Source: Desulfonatronospira thiodismutans ASO3-1
GTDB taxonomy: Bacteria; Desulfobacterota; Desulfovibrionia; Desulfovibrionales; Desulfonatronovibrionaceae
Assembly: GCF_000174435.1 (NCBI RefSeq)
Contig: NZ_ACJN02000001.1
Location: 240,001 to 304,000, forward strand
DNA: 64,000 nt
Direction of reading: 5' to 3'
Shown piece after piece: positions 37,827-45,765 of this stretch; within the stretch, counting starts at the first letter, position 1, and each line of letters begins with the position of its first letter. Made by a program: the position numbers and the translations under genes. The notes under the pieces were generated by a model, which did not search any database, was not told the DNA's origin, and worked only from the letters and a program-made list of their open reading frames with translations.

Positions 37827-38177
37827 ATGGAGTTTATGTCATTGGCCGCAGAAAAGAACGACGATCATCTTCACATTATCAGGGCAAAAAGCGGCGACCA
37901 GGAAGGCCTGGGCCTGGTCATTGTGGAGGCCATGGGCTGCGGATGTCCGGTAATTGCATCAGATATCCCGGCTGTTCATGACACGGTTATCCATAACCAG
38001 ACCGGCATTCTGGTCCGACTGGGAGATCCGGAGGTCCTGGCCCGGACAGTAGCTGGAATACTTGATCATCCGGATCAGCGTTCGAATATGGCCAAAACAG
38101 CCATATTAAAAGTTCTGGAGAAGTTTGACCGGGATATTACGGCTGGTAAATATCTAGAACTATTTAGTAATCATTAA
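37827..38177 (+). pseudogene. GT4 glycosyltransferase, C-terminal fragment
   Basis: Plus-strand codons from about 37827 give a fragment with DQEGLGLVIVEAMGCG (GT4 signature), then PVIASDIPAVHDTVIHNQTG and a normal C-terminus. The N-terminal two thirds are absent. It abuts the minus-strand fragment head to head, so the junction is a rearrangement scar. Confidence 0.75.
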
Positions 38178-39343
38178 AACATCCCGATTTCATCATTCAG
38201 GATTTTGCAGGTTCGAATATAATGATAACGGGTGTTTCTCTGACGCCCGGTTGATTCCTTCACAATAGCCAATGATTCCAGCACGCGCAGGGCTGTCATG
38301 ACCGAGGGCTGGGACAATCCGGAAAGTGCGGCAATTTTTTTGGGATTGGCCGCCTGGCGCTGGAGAATGCATTCATGCACGCGCATGACCGCCTTTGTTG
38401 ATTTTCCCTGGTCAAGGATATGGCCGCGATCTTCATGATAAATCGCCATGATCCGTTCTGCCGCCGACACAGCATCACGAGCCGAGGCAATTACGCCTTG
38501 AAGAAAAAACTTCATCCAGCCTTCCCAGTCGCCCTGCATGCGCACTGCCTGCAGGCGGGCATAGTATTCCTCTCGAAACCTTTTCAAATACAGGCTGAGA
38601 TAAAGACAGGGTTCATCAAGAATACCCTCCTGCATGAGCAGAAGCGGTACCAGCATCCGGCCGATTCGCCCGTTGCCGTCTAGAAAAGGATGGATGGTCT
38701 CGAATTGTACATGGGCCAATCCGGCTGTAACCAGTGTGTGCAAGCCATGGCCCCGGTCGTGAATGAACTTGTCCAGCTCACCCATGCATCTCTGGATTTC
38801 GTGCGGGGGAGTCGGGACGAATGCGGCGTTGCCGGGGCGTGTCCCCCCAATCCAGTTCTGAGTACGCTTGAACTCACCCGGCGTCTTGTCGCTGCCGCGC
38901 CCCCCGGTCAACAAAACAGCATGGATTTCCTTGATAAGCCGAGATGATACAGGAAACCGGTCTTCCAGCAACCTTTTCTTCCCGTACTCCACAGCCTTGA
39001 CATAATTGCTGACCTCCAGCACGTCATCCAGAGGGACGCCTGGAATATCATCATCCTCATGAGCCAAAAGGTCGACCAGGGTGGATTGCGTACCTTCGAT
39101 CTTCGAAGAAAGGACTGCTTCCTTACGCACATACTGGTACAGGAAGAGATTGTAATCCGGGGCAAGGCGCAGGTTGCTCAAACGTCCCAGAGCAAGGGCT
39201 GCGTCCGCCATAAGATTGAGGGTCTCGCCATCCATGGACAAAGGAGGAAGCGGCGGCAGCGGGTCTGGAATAAAGGCGCGGACCTTTTCTCCACCTGCTG
39301 CTGTGGAATAGTATGTTCCTGTGAGATCACGTTTCATGCGCAA
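38174..39343 (-). CDS. Fic family protein with N-terminal inhibitory helix
   Basis: Probable AMP-transferase or deAMPylase of 389 residues. The inhibitory motif SSKIEGT (~79-85) lies N-terminal to the Fic core HPFLDGNGRIGR (~217-228), the class II arrangement in which the Glu blocks ATP until relieved. The C-terminal ~90 residues form a winged helix (AALSGLSQPSVMTALRVLESL), suggesting DNA binding and self-regulation. It is bracketed by family 3 repeats. Its last ~95 bp are duplicated near 54141. Confidence 0.92.
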   Translation of the reverse strand: MRMKRDLTGTYYSTAAGGEKVRAFIPDPLPPLPPLSMDGETLNLMADAALALGRLSNLRLAPDYNLFLYQYVRKEAVLSSKIEGTQSTLVDLLAHEDDDIPGVPLDDVLEVSNYVKAVEYGKKRLLEDRFPVSSRLIKEIHAVLLTGGRGSDKTPGEFKRTQNWIGGTRPGNAAFVPTPPHEIQRCMGELDKFIHDRGHGLHTLVTAGLAHVQFETIHPFLDGNGRIGRMLVPLLLMQEGILDEPCLYLSLYLKRFREEYYARLQAVRMQGDWEGWMKFFLQGVIASARDAVSAAERIMAIYHEDRGHILDQGKSTKAVMRVHECILQRQAANPKKIAALSGLSQPSVMTALRVLESLAIVKESTGRQRNTRYHYIRTCKILNDEIGMF

Positions 39344-39545
39344 TCAGTATGCGCAATTTAAAAAAAAGTCAATTTTTTAAATTACACGTGCAGTTAGAAA
39401 AAAATCTTAACTTACTGTCAACAGTGTCCAAATCGCCCAGGAAGCAGGGAAAGCCTCATTGAACATGAGTGATGAGTTCCGGCAGGGAGAAGCGCTTCAT
39501 GTCCAGCATGGGCAGCCAAGGCCTTTGTTGCAGATATTGGAAAAA

Positions 39546-39619
39546 GTTTACACATCGGGTCAAACGCGAAATGTAAACATCATCTTTACATATTGCGTCA
39601 AGCGCGAAGTGTAAAGATG
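39546..39619. repeat. family 3 repeat, tandem pair (second location)
   Basis: Units at 39546-39582 and 39584-39619 match those at 37067-37140, with the same preceding flank (ATTGAACATGAGTGATGAGTTCC). The direct repeats define a 2.4-kb segment containing the glycosyltransferase fragments and fic. Confidence 0.75.
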
Positions 39620-39627
39620 TTTGTCTG

Positions 39628-39717
39628 TTAATCACAATGAGAATTGAGAATATTGTATACTGACCTGCGTGAAATCCCCAGACGCCCGGCTATCTCGGTC
39701 TTCTTCGCGCAGTTCAT
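39628..39717 (-). pseudogene. remnant of a resolvase/invertase-type helix-turn-helix
   Basis: Thirty codons read KKTEIAGRLGISRRSVYNIL, the C-terminal HTH typical of serine recombinases, ending in a stop. No recombinase catalytic domain is found upstream. It may be a trace of a lost mobile element. Confidence 0.5.
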
Positions 39718-39847
39718 GGTACGGCGGCAGCGCTGCGGTTCTTAGTTCCTGGTTCATCGTTCTTGGTTCTGCGGCTTCGCCGCTGCTCCTGGTTAGCGAA
39801 GAACGAAGAACGAGGAACGAAGAACTAATTCGTGAGCCAGGTTGAGC

Positions 39848-39933
39848 CAGGTCTCTGAGACCAGCAACGTGCTGTTATACTGCTCAGGTCTCTGAGACCA
39901 GCAACGTGCAGGTCTCTGAGACCAGCAACGTGC
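39848..39933. repeat. three tandem copies of a GGTCTCTGAGACC-containing 25-mer
   Basis: CAGGTCTCTGAGACCAGCAA followed by CGTGC occurs at 39848, 39885 and 39909, with spacings of 37 and 24 bp. Each copy holds a perfect palindrome GGTCTCTGAGACC. Just upstream (39735-39825) lies another low-complexity dyad made of GAAC/GTTC runs. No gene is supported between 39718 and 40473. Confidence 0.75.
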
Positions 39934-40370
39934 TGTTATCATTATATTTCATCTCAAAAAAACCCATTTTTTGGGTCTTACAGACAACTTTTACCATCAA
40001 GAATGTATAGATCTATATGTAACCATTTAAAATCATTGCCATTCAATTTACAAACTCTCTATGATCAAAAACATCCCAGTTATAACCAATGGAATCTTAT
40101 CCACCCTGCTCCCTGGTTATTATCAGAAAAGCCCTGTCTAAAAAGCCTCGTCTTATCAAATTCCAGCCAAGTAACCATTTTTTGGTGGGGGTTACAAGGG
40201 AAAACTTGTGGCTTTGGGTCTGGGCCAGGGTCCTTTGTCGCCAAGAGGATCTCACCCCACTCTGCTTCTGATTGATTCAGGGCAGGCAGAGCTTGGGAGA
40301 AGAGAGAAGTCATTATTTCATTCCTGCGAGTTGCAGTAATGAAAAAGGTTCTACCGCCCCAGGCGGGAGC

Positions 40371-40411
40371 TTGTTATTCATATCCACCGGCTCGGTGGAT
40401 ATGAATAACAA
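40371..40411. repeat. 19-bp perfect hairpin with 3-nt loop
   Basis: TTGTTATTCATATCCACCG and its exact complement are separated by GCT. It lies 60 bp beyond the stop of the BrnA-like gene. No T-run follows on either strand, so it is not a standard terminator; a protein-binding site or element end is possible. Confidence 0.75.
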
Positions 40412-40473
40412 ATCTCTTCCTCCTGCTTTACTCTGTGTCTCAGTTACATAACCCTGGCATGAGGTACGCGAGT

Positions 40474-40704
40474 TTAAGAGTGCTCTCCATGCCCTGCTTC
40501 GGCCCTCTTCTGCCTTTTTATGATTGCTGTCAGTCCTCGGAGAGCCTCGTTGACTGATTCATTATCCGGAAAATACTCAGCCACATCAGGATCAATAACT
40601 ACGACGTTGGTTCCCTGCGCATATCTCTTGGAATATTTTCCCTGCACTCCACCAGAGAAATCGTATTCCTCCAGCATATCCGGATCGTTATTCATTCTCT
40701 TCAT
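40474..40704 (-). CDS. BrnA-like antitoxin
   Basis: A 76-residue protein with DFSGGVQGKYSKRYAQGTNVV and DPDVAEYFPDNESVNEALRGL, the pattern of BrnA-type antitoxins that bind DNA by a ribbon-helix-helix C-terminus. It overlaps the end of the toxin gene by 17 bp; toxin-first order is usual for BrnTA. Confidence 0.8.
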   Translation of the reverse strand: MKRMNNDPDMLEEYDFSGGVQGKYSKRYAQGTNVVVIDPDVAEYFPDNESVNEALRGLTAIIKRQKRAEAGHGEHS

Positions 40705-40969
40705 ACCTTACCCTCTCGTTGTTTGTAGCCAATCTGGCGCTGATGATTTGTATTCGCTCCCCCCTGTCCATATGGACGATAACCAGGAGCCGCCCTTGAA
40801 TTGATCGCCCAATCAGGACAAAGCGTTCCTCGTTTCCAGGATGCAAGGGATCTTCAACTGTCTGTGATAAAGGGTCGTGGAATGCCGTGCTTGCTTCGTC
40901 AAAAGACACGCCGTGCCTTTTGAGGTTCAATCGCGCCTTCTTTGAATCCCATTCGAATAATAACCCCAT
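40688..40969 (-). CDS. BrnT-type ribonuclease toxin
   Basis: A 93-residue protein with the BrnT pattern FEWDSKKARLNLKRHGVSFDEA and IQIISARLATNNERVRYE. BrnT is a RelE-fold RNase neutralised by BrnA. The module appears complete, unlike the other toxin-antitoxin loci nearby. Confidence 0.88.
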   Translation of the reverse strand: MGLLFEWDSKKARLNLKRHGVSFDEASTAFHDPLSQTVEDPLHPGNEERFVLIGRSIQGRLLVIVHMDRGERIQIISARLATNNERVRYEENE

Positions 40970-41118
40970 AACGCGCTACATCTCTCCTTTGGCAGCGCCA
41001 AATGTTGGATAGGCCATGGAACCCTGGATATGTGGTGGATCCCCTCGTTCGTTGCCATAAAAAGTCAGTTACCGGTCAAGTAATGCAAGACATATCTCGT
41101 TGTTGAGGCTCAGTCTGC

Positions 41119-41670
41119 TTATTCATCATCATCAAAGGCACTGTAATAATCGTCAGCAAGAGTATCATGATATCCCCATCCTATATTGGAAGAGGAAGTC
41201 ATGATCGCTTTTAGTCTTTGCCTGAACTCATTTTGCTGTTCATCAGGAAGCGCAAGGACTTTATCGATTGCTCGTTTATACATCCGGTTCAGGGCGTCAT
41301 AGTATTCCTGATACAGATCCCCAAAAGCCAAAGTAAATTTGTTTCCACACTCTACAAAGTAGACCATTAATTCCGCCTGGCCCAGGTCGTCTCCCAGGGC
41401 CTTGGAATAGCTGCTGATGGCTTTTTTGGCTTTTGCTACCTGAATAGGCTTGTTACTGAAAACATCAGGAGAAAGACATTCATCAATTATTTTCTTGTAT
41501 GGTCCAAGCTGATCTTCACCAACACTGAGCCTGGTGTGCAAAAATGTTTTATTTTCATCCGAAAACTTATAAAGATCTGCAACCAGTTTGAGCAACTGCT
41601 TCTGGTCCATATTTACCAGCACCGCTTTTATGTCTGTCCATGATGGAGCTTTTCTTTTTTTCGCAGTCAA
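41119..41670 (-). CDS. DUF6155 family protein
   Basis: About 183 residues, mostly helical, with PSWTDIKAVLVNMDQKQLL near the start, VYFVECGNKFTLAFGDLYQ in the middle and NIGWGYHDTLADDYYSA near the end, as in DUF6155 proteins. Function unknown. A TTG at 41670 preceded by GAGG is chosen; the frame is open to 41733. A family 1 element begins 70 bp further upstream and may have displaced the promoter. Confidence 0.72.
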   Translation of the reverse strand: MTAKKRKAPSWTDIKAVLVNMDQKQLLKLVADLYKFSDENKTFLHTRLSVGEDQLGPYKKIIDECLSPDVFSNKPIQVAKAKKAISSYSKALGDDLGQAELMVYFVECGNKFTLAFGDLYQEYYDALNRMYKRAIDKVLALPDEQQNEFRQRLKAIMTSSSNIGWGYHDTLADDYYSAFDDDE

Positions 41671-41741
41671 GCCGTTCACCTCTTCATAATCAAAATTCAG
41701 GGCCGCTAGCTTTCCAGGGGCGGACCTGCACAACTTATTCA

Positions 41742-41914
41742 GTAACCATTCAGGGGGCAGATACCGGCCAAGGGGACAGTCCCCGCGACACTTTTACTGC
41801 ACAACGGAAAAGTACAGACGCGAAATTTTGTGATGCATCATAATCATCACTTAGCGGGGACAGTCCCCTGGCCTTGTGCCATCAGCCAACACCGAGGTCC
41901 CCCTGAATGGTTAC
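41742..41914. mobile_element. family 1 miniature element, 173 bp
   Basis: GTAACCATTCAGGGGG to CCCCCTGAATGGTTAC, flanked by perfect 8-bp duplications CTTATTCA (41734-41741 and 41915-41922). It contains GGGGACAGTCCCC twice and an AAATTTTGTGA segment shared with the copy at 34730. The following 41923-42155 stretch has no gene. Confidence 0.92.
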
Positions 41915-42155
41915 CTTATTCATATCTCGAGAAAAAATGCCATAACAGGCTGTTTTCAATCACGCGTTTTGCTGGCCTGCCACGCGTCCTGCCACGCTCC
42001 TCGCGTGGTTATTGTTTTTTATGACAGGGTTTCAGGAGCAAGTCTAACTGCAACAACACTCACATCGCCCAGGAAGCAGCAAAAACCGCACTTTCCAAAG
42101 ACCTCATCTTAACCCGGGAGTTAAAAGTCCTTGGTTTTTCGCTTTTGTTTGAACG

Positions 42156-42581
42156 TTAAGCAAATGGATTGATGATTTTTACGCCGCCGACTTCCGAGCC
42201 ATGCTGAAGATCTTCAGAAAGAAGGAAATAGCAGCCTGATACCTGGGCTGACTGGATAATCATGGCATCCCAGAATGACATCTGATACTTTTTTACTTTT
42301 CGTGCCGCTGCAAAAACCATATTTTCATCAGGATATACAATCTCTAAAACTGAAATACAGCGCATATACTCCAGAGCCTGGTCCACTGAAAGTTTTTTAG
42401 TGATCTTGCATGTGGCAACAACAAAAAACTCCTGCATCACCTGGGTACTGATGACCCCGTTCATGTTGGCCACATACTCATTTATAACCTTTCTGGCCTT
42501 TTGGCTCTTGGCTTTTTCTCTGCCAGACGAGTCAATGGCGTATACAAAAATATTTGTATCCAGGAATGTCTTATCTTTCAT
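42156..42581 (-). CDS. PIN-domain ribonuclease toxin (VapC-like)
   Basis: A 141-residue PIN domain with FLDTNIFVYAIDS (first catalytic Asp), QVMQEFFVVA, and SFWDAMIIQSA (later acidic residues). The paired antitoxin gene lies upstream and overlaps by 11 bp. It probably cleaves RNA when freed from its antitoxin. All catalytic motifs are visible, so the module looks intact. Confidence 0.88.
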   Translation of the reverse strand: MKDKTFLDTNIFVYAIDSSGREKAKSQKARKVINEYVANMNGVISTQVMQEFFVVATCKITKKLSVDQALEYMRCISVLEIVYPDENMVFAAARKVKKYQMSFWDAMIIQSAQVSGCYFLLSEDLQHGSEVGGVKIINPFA

Positions 42582-42801
42582 GTAGTTCATCCCTGGTCCA
42601 TGATCCAGTACCTATGGCAGCATCGCACTTTCGGTAGAAATCGTCCAGACTGTCGATTGCTTCCTGAACTTTGGCATCAGAATTCACAAAATCACGGAGC
42701 ATTTTTCTAACAACCGCATTAAGAGAAGTATTTTTACGTCCAGCCAGACTGCGAGCCTTTTTCAAAAGTTCATCCTCGACCTTAAGAGTGATATTTGCCA
42801 T
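42571..42801 (-). CDS. ribbon-helix-helix antitoxin (VapB-like)
   Basis: A 76-residue protein: NITLKVEDELLKKARSLA at the N-terminus is an RHH DNA-binding segment and the C-terminal half should bind the PIN toxin. The ATG at 42801 follows AAGGAGG; the frame's longer N-terminal extension to 42849 is unlikely. It probably represses the pair. Confidence 0.85.
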   Translation of the reverse strand: MANITLKVEDELLKKARSLAGRKNTSLNAVVRKMLRDFVNSDAKVQEAIDSLDDFYRKCDAAIGTGSWTRDELHER

Positions 42802-42956
42802 GGCGACCTCCTTAAACAACAACTTAGCACATAAACTGTGCCAAGTCAACAGACCACAATCTTAACCGATGCCAGAACGCACCTTAAAACAAAATATTCC
42901 AGCACCTGCAATAAGGTCATTTAACCGAACTGGTAATTTCTTCGAACAATAAAATA

Positions 42957-42985
42957 AGGCCGGGCCATGCAGGCTGACCCGGCCT
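42957..42985 (-). terminator. intrinsic terminator after the arsR-cysteine protein pair
   Basis: AGGCCGGG pairs with CCCGGCCT, followed on the minus strand by TTATTTTATT. It ends the operon that contains the ArsR-type regulator and the small Cys-rich protein. Confidence 0.75.
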
Positions 42986-42997
42986 CAAGTCTGCTGT

Positions 42998-43135
42998 TCA
43001 GCTATCCTGGTTTTTGTCGGTTGTCTCTTGTTCTTTGGACTCTCCGTGACACTCCCTGATCTGCTCAGGGGTGCAGTCTTCCGGCCTGTCTTTAAGTTTT
43101 TGCGGAAACTCGCATTTCTGACAATCACATCCCAT
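42998..43135 (-). CDS. small Cys-rich protein, unknown
   Basis: A 45-residue protein starting MGCDCQKCEFPQKL, with two more cysteines (EDCTPEQIRECHG). AAGGAGG lies six bases before the ATG. It follows the ArsR-type regulator by 14 bp and is ended by a clear terminator. The Cys pattern suggests binding of a metal ion; the exact role is unknown. Confidence 0.65.
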   Translation of the reverse strand: MGCDCQKCEFPQKLKDRPEDCTPEQIRECHGESKEQETTDKNQDS

Positions 43136-43149
43136 GACTTACCTCCTTA

Positions 43150-43473
43150 TTATTTCTGGTTTGAAATTTTACTCTTCAGCTCAGGCATTCTATCCAGTGG
43201 GGCGGTTAAAAACAGTTGTGCCGATGTTTTCCACCTGTGCAGGTTTTCCATGTCTACCTCATAGTGCACATAATAACCGTGTTTTCTCCCCCGTACCAGC
43301 CCGCTGTCCCGCAGGACCCGCAAGTGCTGTGATACACTGGCGGGAGTGATTTCCAGCTCCCTGGCCAGCGCATTAACGCACAGACATTCATTTTTAAGTA
43401 GCTGCAAAATACGCACTCTGGCAGGTGTTGCCAGCACTTTGAACATATCTGCAAGTTCCTGGGGGTTGGCCAT
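43150..43473 (-). CDS. ArsR/SmtB-family metal-responsive regulator
   Basis: A 107-residue winged-helix repressor: ELADMFKVLATPARVRILQLL, then ECLCVNALA with two cysteines at the alpha-3 metal-sensing position, and ITPASVSQHLRVLRDSGLV as the recognition helix. It likely senses a soft or transition metal and controls the exporter upstream or its own operon. It follows the NicO-type exporter gene by 74 bp. Confidence 0.88.
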   Translation of the reverse strand: MANPQELADMFKVLATPARVRILQLLKNECLCVNALARELEITPASVSQHLRVLRDSGLVRGRKHGYYVHYEVDMENLHRWKTSAQLFLTAPLDRMPELKSKISNQK

Positions 43474-43547
43474 AACTGATCCTTTATCCGATCTATTTAG
43501 TATCTGCGCATGTACCTAATTAAAATCTTGGTGTCAAGGAATACTTT

Positions 43548-44486
43548 TTACAGTATTGGATTAAAATAAAGGGCAATGCCCAGAAGGGAGATGAGAACAG
43601 CCCCAATCATGGCCGGCAGATGATAGAGCCTGGGGCTGATAATGCTTCCGGCCGTAGTTGCTTTGGCCAGCAGATTGCGGGCGAACAGGGCGGCCAGGGC
43701 AAAGGAGGCTGTGACCAGGGTCAGGCCCGCCGCCAGAAAAACCATGGCCACCAGGCCGGCGAACATAATATCCAGGGTGATGGAGAAGAAAAGTATCAGT
43801 GCAGCACCGGGACAGGGCACCAGGCCCACGGCAAGGGCCAGGGAAAGCAGGCTTTTGTTGTCCGCCCGGGTAGAGCAGCATCCGCATTCACCGGCATTTC
43901 CGTGCAGCATGGCCCGGCCGGATTTCCAGGCCAGAAAAAGACCCACCAGAAAAATAAGCCCCGCACTTATCTTTTGCATGCGGGCCTCGGCCTGATCCAG
44001 CGGTCCCATGCCCCCGGTCTTGAAGATGAAATACACCCCCATTACCAGGATAATGGCTGAAAGTACATGCAGAAAACTCATAACGCTGCCCACCATGAGC
44101 CCCTGTTTTATCGAGGCCTTGCGGCTTAAAAAATAAGTACCCACAAAGGCCTTGCCGTGTCCCGGGCCAAGAGCGTGGACCACTCCATAGGCAAATGCCA
44201 GTCCCAGGTAGGACCAGAAGGCACTGCCCCAGGGATCTTCACGGATCTGCCGGGCATAACCCCCGGCATTCTGGCGTATTTGATGCTGCCAGGCCATTAT
44301 TCTGGCCATGCTTGCCTGCCCCTTTTCTTTTACCCAGTCCGGAACAAGGTCTCCTGGTTGAAAACCTTGTTCCTTTTTTTCTTCGGGTTTTTCCGGGGGA
44401 GCCTGAAAAGGACTCTGGGCAAAGGATGTCCAGGGCGAAAAAAGTATCAGGCTTAAAAGAAGTAATGTAAATATTCGGGAGGTCAT
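43548..44486 (-). CDS. NicO/RcnA-type nickel-cobalt transporter
   Basis: A 312-residue protein with a signal-like N-terminus (cleaved near SFA-QSP), then six membrane helices. The metal-site motif HALGPGHGKAFVGTYF (first helix) and GLVPCPGAALILFF mark the NicO family. A cytosolic loop has the cysteine cluster ECGCC (~208). It overlaps the DUF1007 gene by 4 bp, a common pairing. Export of nickel or cobalt is the likely role. Confidence 0.85.
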   Translation of the reverse strand: MTSRIFTLLLLSLILFSPWTSFAQSPFQAPPEKPEEKKEQGFQPGDLVPDWVKEKGQASMARIMAWQHQIRQNAGGYARQIREDPWGSAFWSYLGLAFAYGVVHALGPGHGKAFVGTYFLSRKASIKQGLMVGSVMSFLHVLSAIILVMGVYFIFKTGGMGPLDQAEARMQKISAGLIFLVGLFLAWKSGRAMLHGNAGECGCCSTRADNKSLLSLALAVGLVPCPGAALILFFSITLDIMFAGLVAMVFLAAGLTLVTASFALAALFARNLLAKATTAGSIISPRLYHLPAMIGAVLISLLGIALYFNPIL

Positions 44487-45112
44487 AGGGGAGATATACT
44501 CAACTTGATTGCTTCAGGGGTTATCATTCCAAAATAAAATGTCAGGGATGACTTTTTCTGGGTGGAGTAGTCGATTTCCCAGGAGGACAGATCGCCCTTG
44601 AAGCCGATGTCATCGGGCGGGAAAAATACCTGACAGAAATAGCTTTCATCGTAAACCAGAATAAAAAGTTCCTGCTTTTTCTGGTTTATTTCGATGTCAA
44701 AAGGTACAAAAAAAGAGTATATTGCAAGCCCGTCCTGAACTTTTACGGAAAAATCCTCGATTTTCGTAGCCGGAATCTTTTCATCCCCCAACATTAACAA
44801 GGTAAAAAAGTCGTAATGCTTGAGGTTTTCAAAGGTTTCCCGGTAAAGGCGATCCAGTTCCTGACTGCTTATCTCTCCTTCCTGATCAATATTGTACTGA
44901 TTGATTATCCAGGAACTCTGGTACTCGTCGAATGTCCACTCCTGCCATACTCCCTTTAGTCCCTGCTCATTGAACTCGATTTCTATTTCCGTTTCCAGGA
45001 AGACATGCGGATGGGCAAGAGCCTGGCTGGCGGGTGAAACCTGCAGGCCCAGGAACAGCAGCCCTGAAACAATCAGGCAACATCTAATGTAACAGTTTAT
45101 GATTGATAACAT
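44483..45112 (-). CDS. DUF1007 periplasmic protein
   Basis: A 209-residue protein with a signal peptide and AHPHVFLETEIEIEF at the mature N-terminus, the hallmark of DUF1007. His-rich start residues can bind metal. DUF1007 genes typically sit beside NicO-type transporters and probably act as periplasmic metal-binding partners. Its ATG lies 300 bp from the divergent btuB riboswitch. Confidence 0.85.
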   Translation of the reverse strand: MLSIINCYIRCCLIVSGLLFLGLQVSPASQALAHPHVFLETEIEIEFNEQGLKGVWQEWTFDEYQSSWIINQYNIDQEGEISSQELDRLYRETFENLKHYDFFTLLMLGDEKIPATKIEDFSVKVQDGLAIYSFFVPFDIEINQKKQELFILVYDESYFCQVFFPPDDIGFKGDLSSWEIDYSTQKKSSLTFYFGMITPEAIKLSISPL

Positions 45113-45412
45113 AATTTCAATAAATTAAACGATGCTTTTGATAAAAGTCAAGCTGATACTATTCCTTCAACACAGTCAAATTGTTCGAGCATTCGCAGCT
45201 TCCTTCAACCTGTTGAGACTCCTGATTCCCCTGGACTCACTGAAAGATCCAGATTGATTGTTTGAACATGAGAACTTTTGATTTTTGCCCACTCAATCTG
45301 ATAAACAAAGGGACAAGCTGTCAGCTTGACTTTGCATTTTCTTTTGTATAAAGATTTTTTCAATTGATTCAGACTGGTTGCTGAATCTGTGTTCTTTTTG
45401 GCTTTTTAAAAT
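45113..45412. other. divergent promoter region between DUF1007 and the btu operon
   Basis: About 300 AT-rich bases between divergent transcription units. It must contain both promoters. No clear operator or second hairpin was found. Confidence 0.45.
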
Positions 45413-45626
45413 TACTCAGGTGCCCGCAAGGGCTTGAAAGGGAATCCCGTGCAAGTCGGGAACGGACCCGCCGCTGTAATCGGGGACGAACAGCGCATTA
45501 TGCCACTTTCTTCCCGCACTTACTTTTTCTTAAGCTAAATCTGCATGATAGAAAAGTAAGTGCGGGGGTTGGGAAGGCGCGCCTATTAGAATGATCCGAG
45601 AGTCAGAAGACCTGCCTGGGTGAGTT
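45413..45626 (+). promoter_or_regulatory. cobalamin riboswitch of the btuB operon
   Basis: The aptamer has GAAAGGGAATCCCGTGCAAG, CGGACCCGCCGCTGTAA, CGGGGACGAA, TGCCACT, GGGAAGGCG, GATCCGAGAGTCAGAAGACC and CCTGCC, all conserved blocks of the cobalamin riboswitch, closed by ACTCAGG with CCTGGGTGAGT. A 54-bp family 2 hairpin lies between the CCACT and GGGAAGG blocks. A terminator lies 55 nt downstream. Confidence 0.95.
45513..45566. repeat. family 2 hairpin cassette in the btuB riboswitch
   Basis: CCCGCACTTACTTTTTCT and the pairing AGAAAAGTAAGTGCGGG close a 54-bp hairpin directly before GGGAAGG. Same placement as in the nrd and cbiK aptamers. Confidence 0.88.
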
Positions 45627-45681
45627 GTGCAACCCTCGAGGACCGGGGTAATGCAAATAAGATTCTGTGGGGAAAATCAGG

Positions 45682-45724
45682 GACCCCCGGATCGGTATCA
45701 GTATCGATCCGGGGGTCTTTTTTT
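45682..45724 (+). terminator. riboswitch-controlled intrinsic terminator before btuB
   Basis: GACCCCCGGATCG (45682-45694) and CGATCCGGGGGTC (45705-45717) form a 13-bp stem followed by seven T. It lies between the aptamer and btuB and should stop transcription when cobalamin is bound. Confidence 0.9.
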
Positions 45725-45765
45725 GATGTGGTGCCCGGTCCAAAAACCGCAAAAGGAGGAAAGGT

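Noticed and set aside
39848-39933. CRISPR array
   Set aside because: Only three short repeats with spacers of a few to a dozen bases, no cas genes, and each repeat is itself a perfect palindrome.
40003-40275. 90-codon frame as a gene
   Set aside because: No ribosome-binding site, no recognisable domain, and low-complexity composition in a repeat-rich gap.
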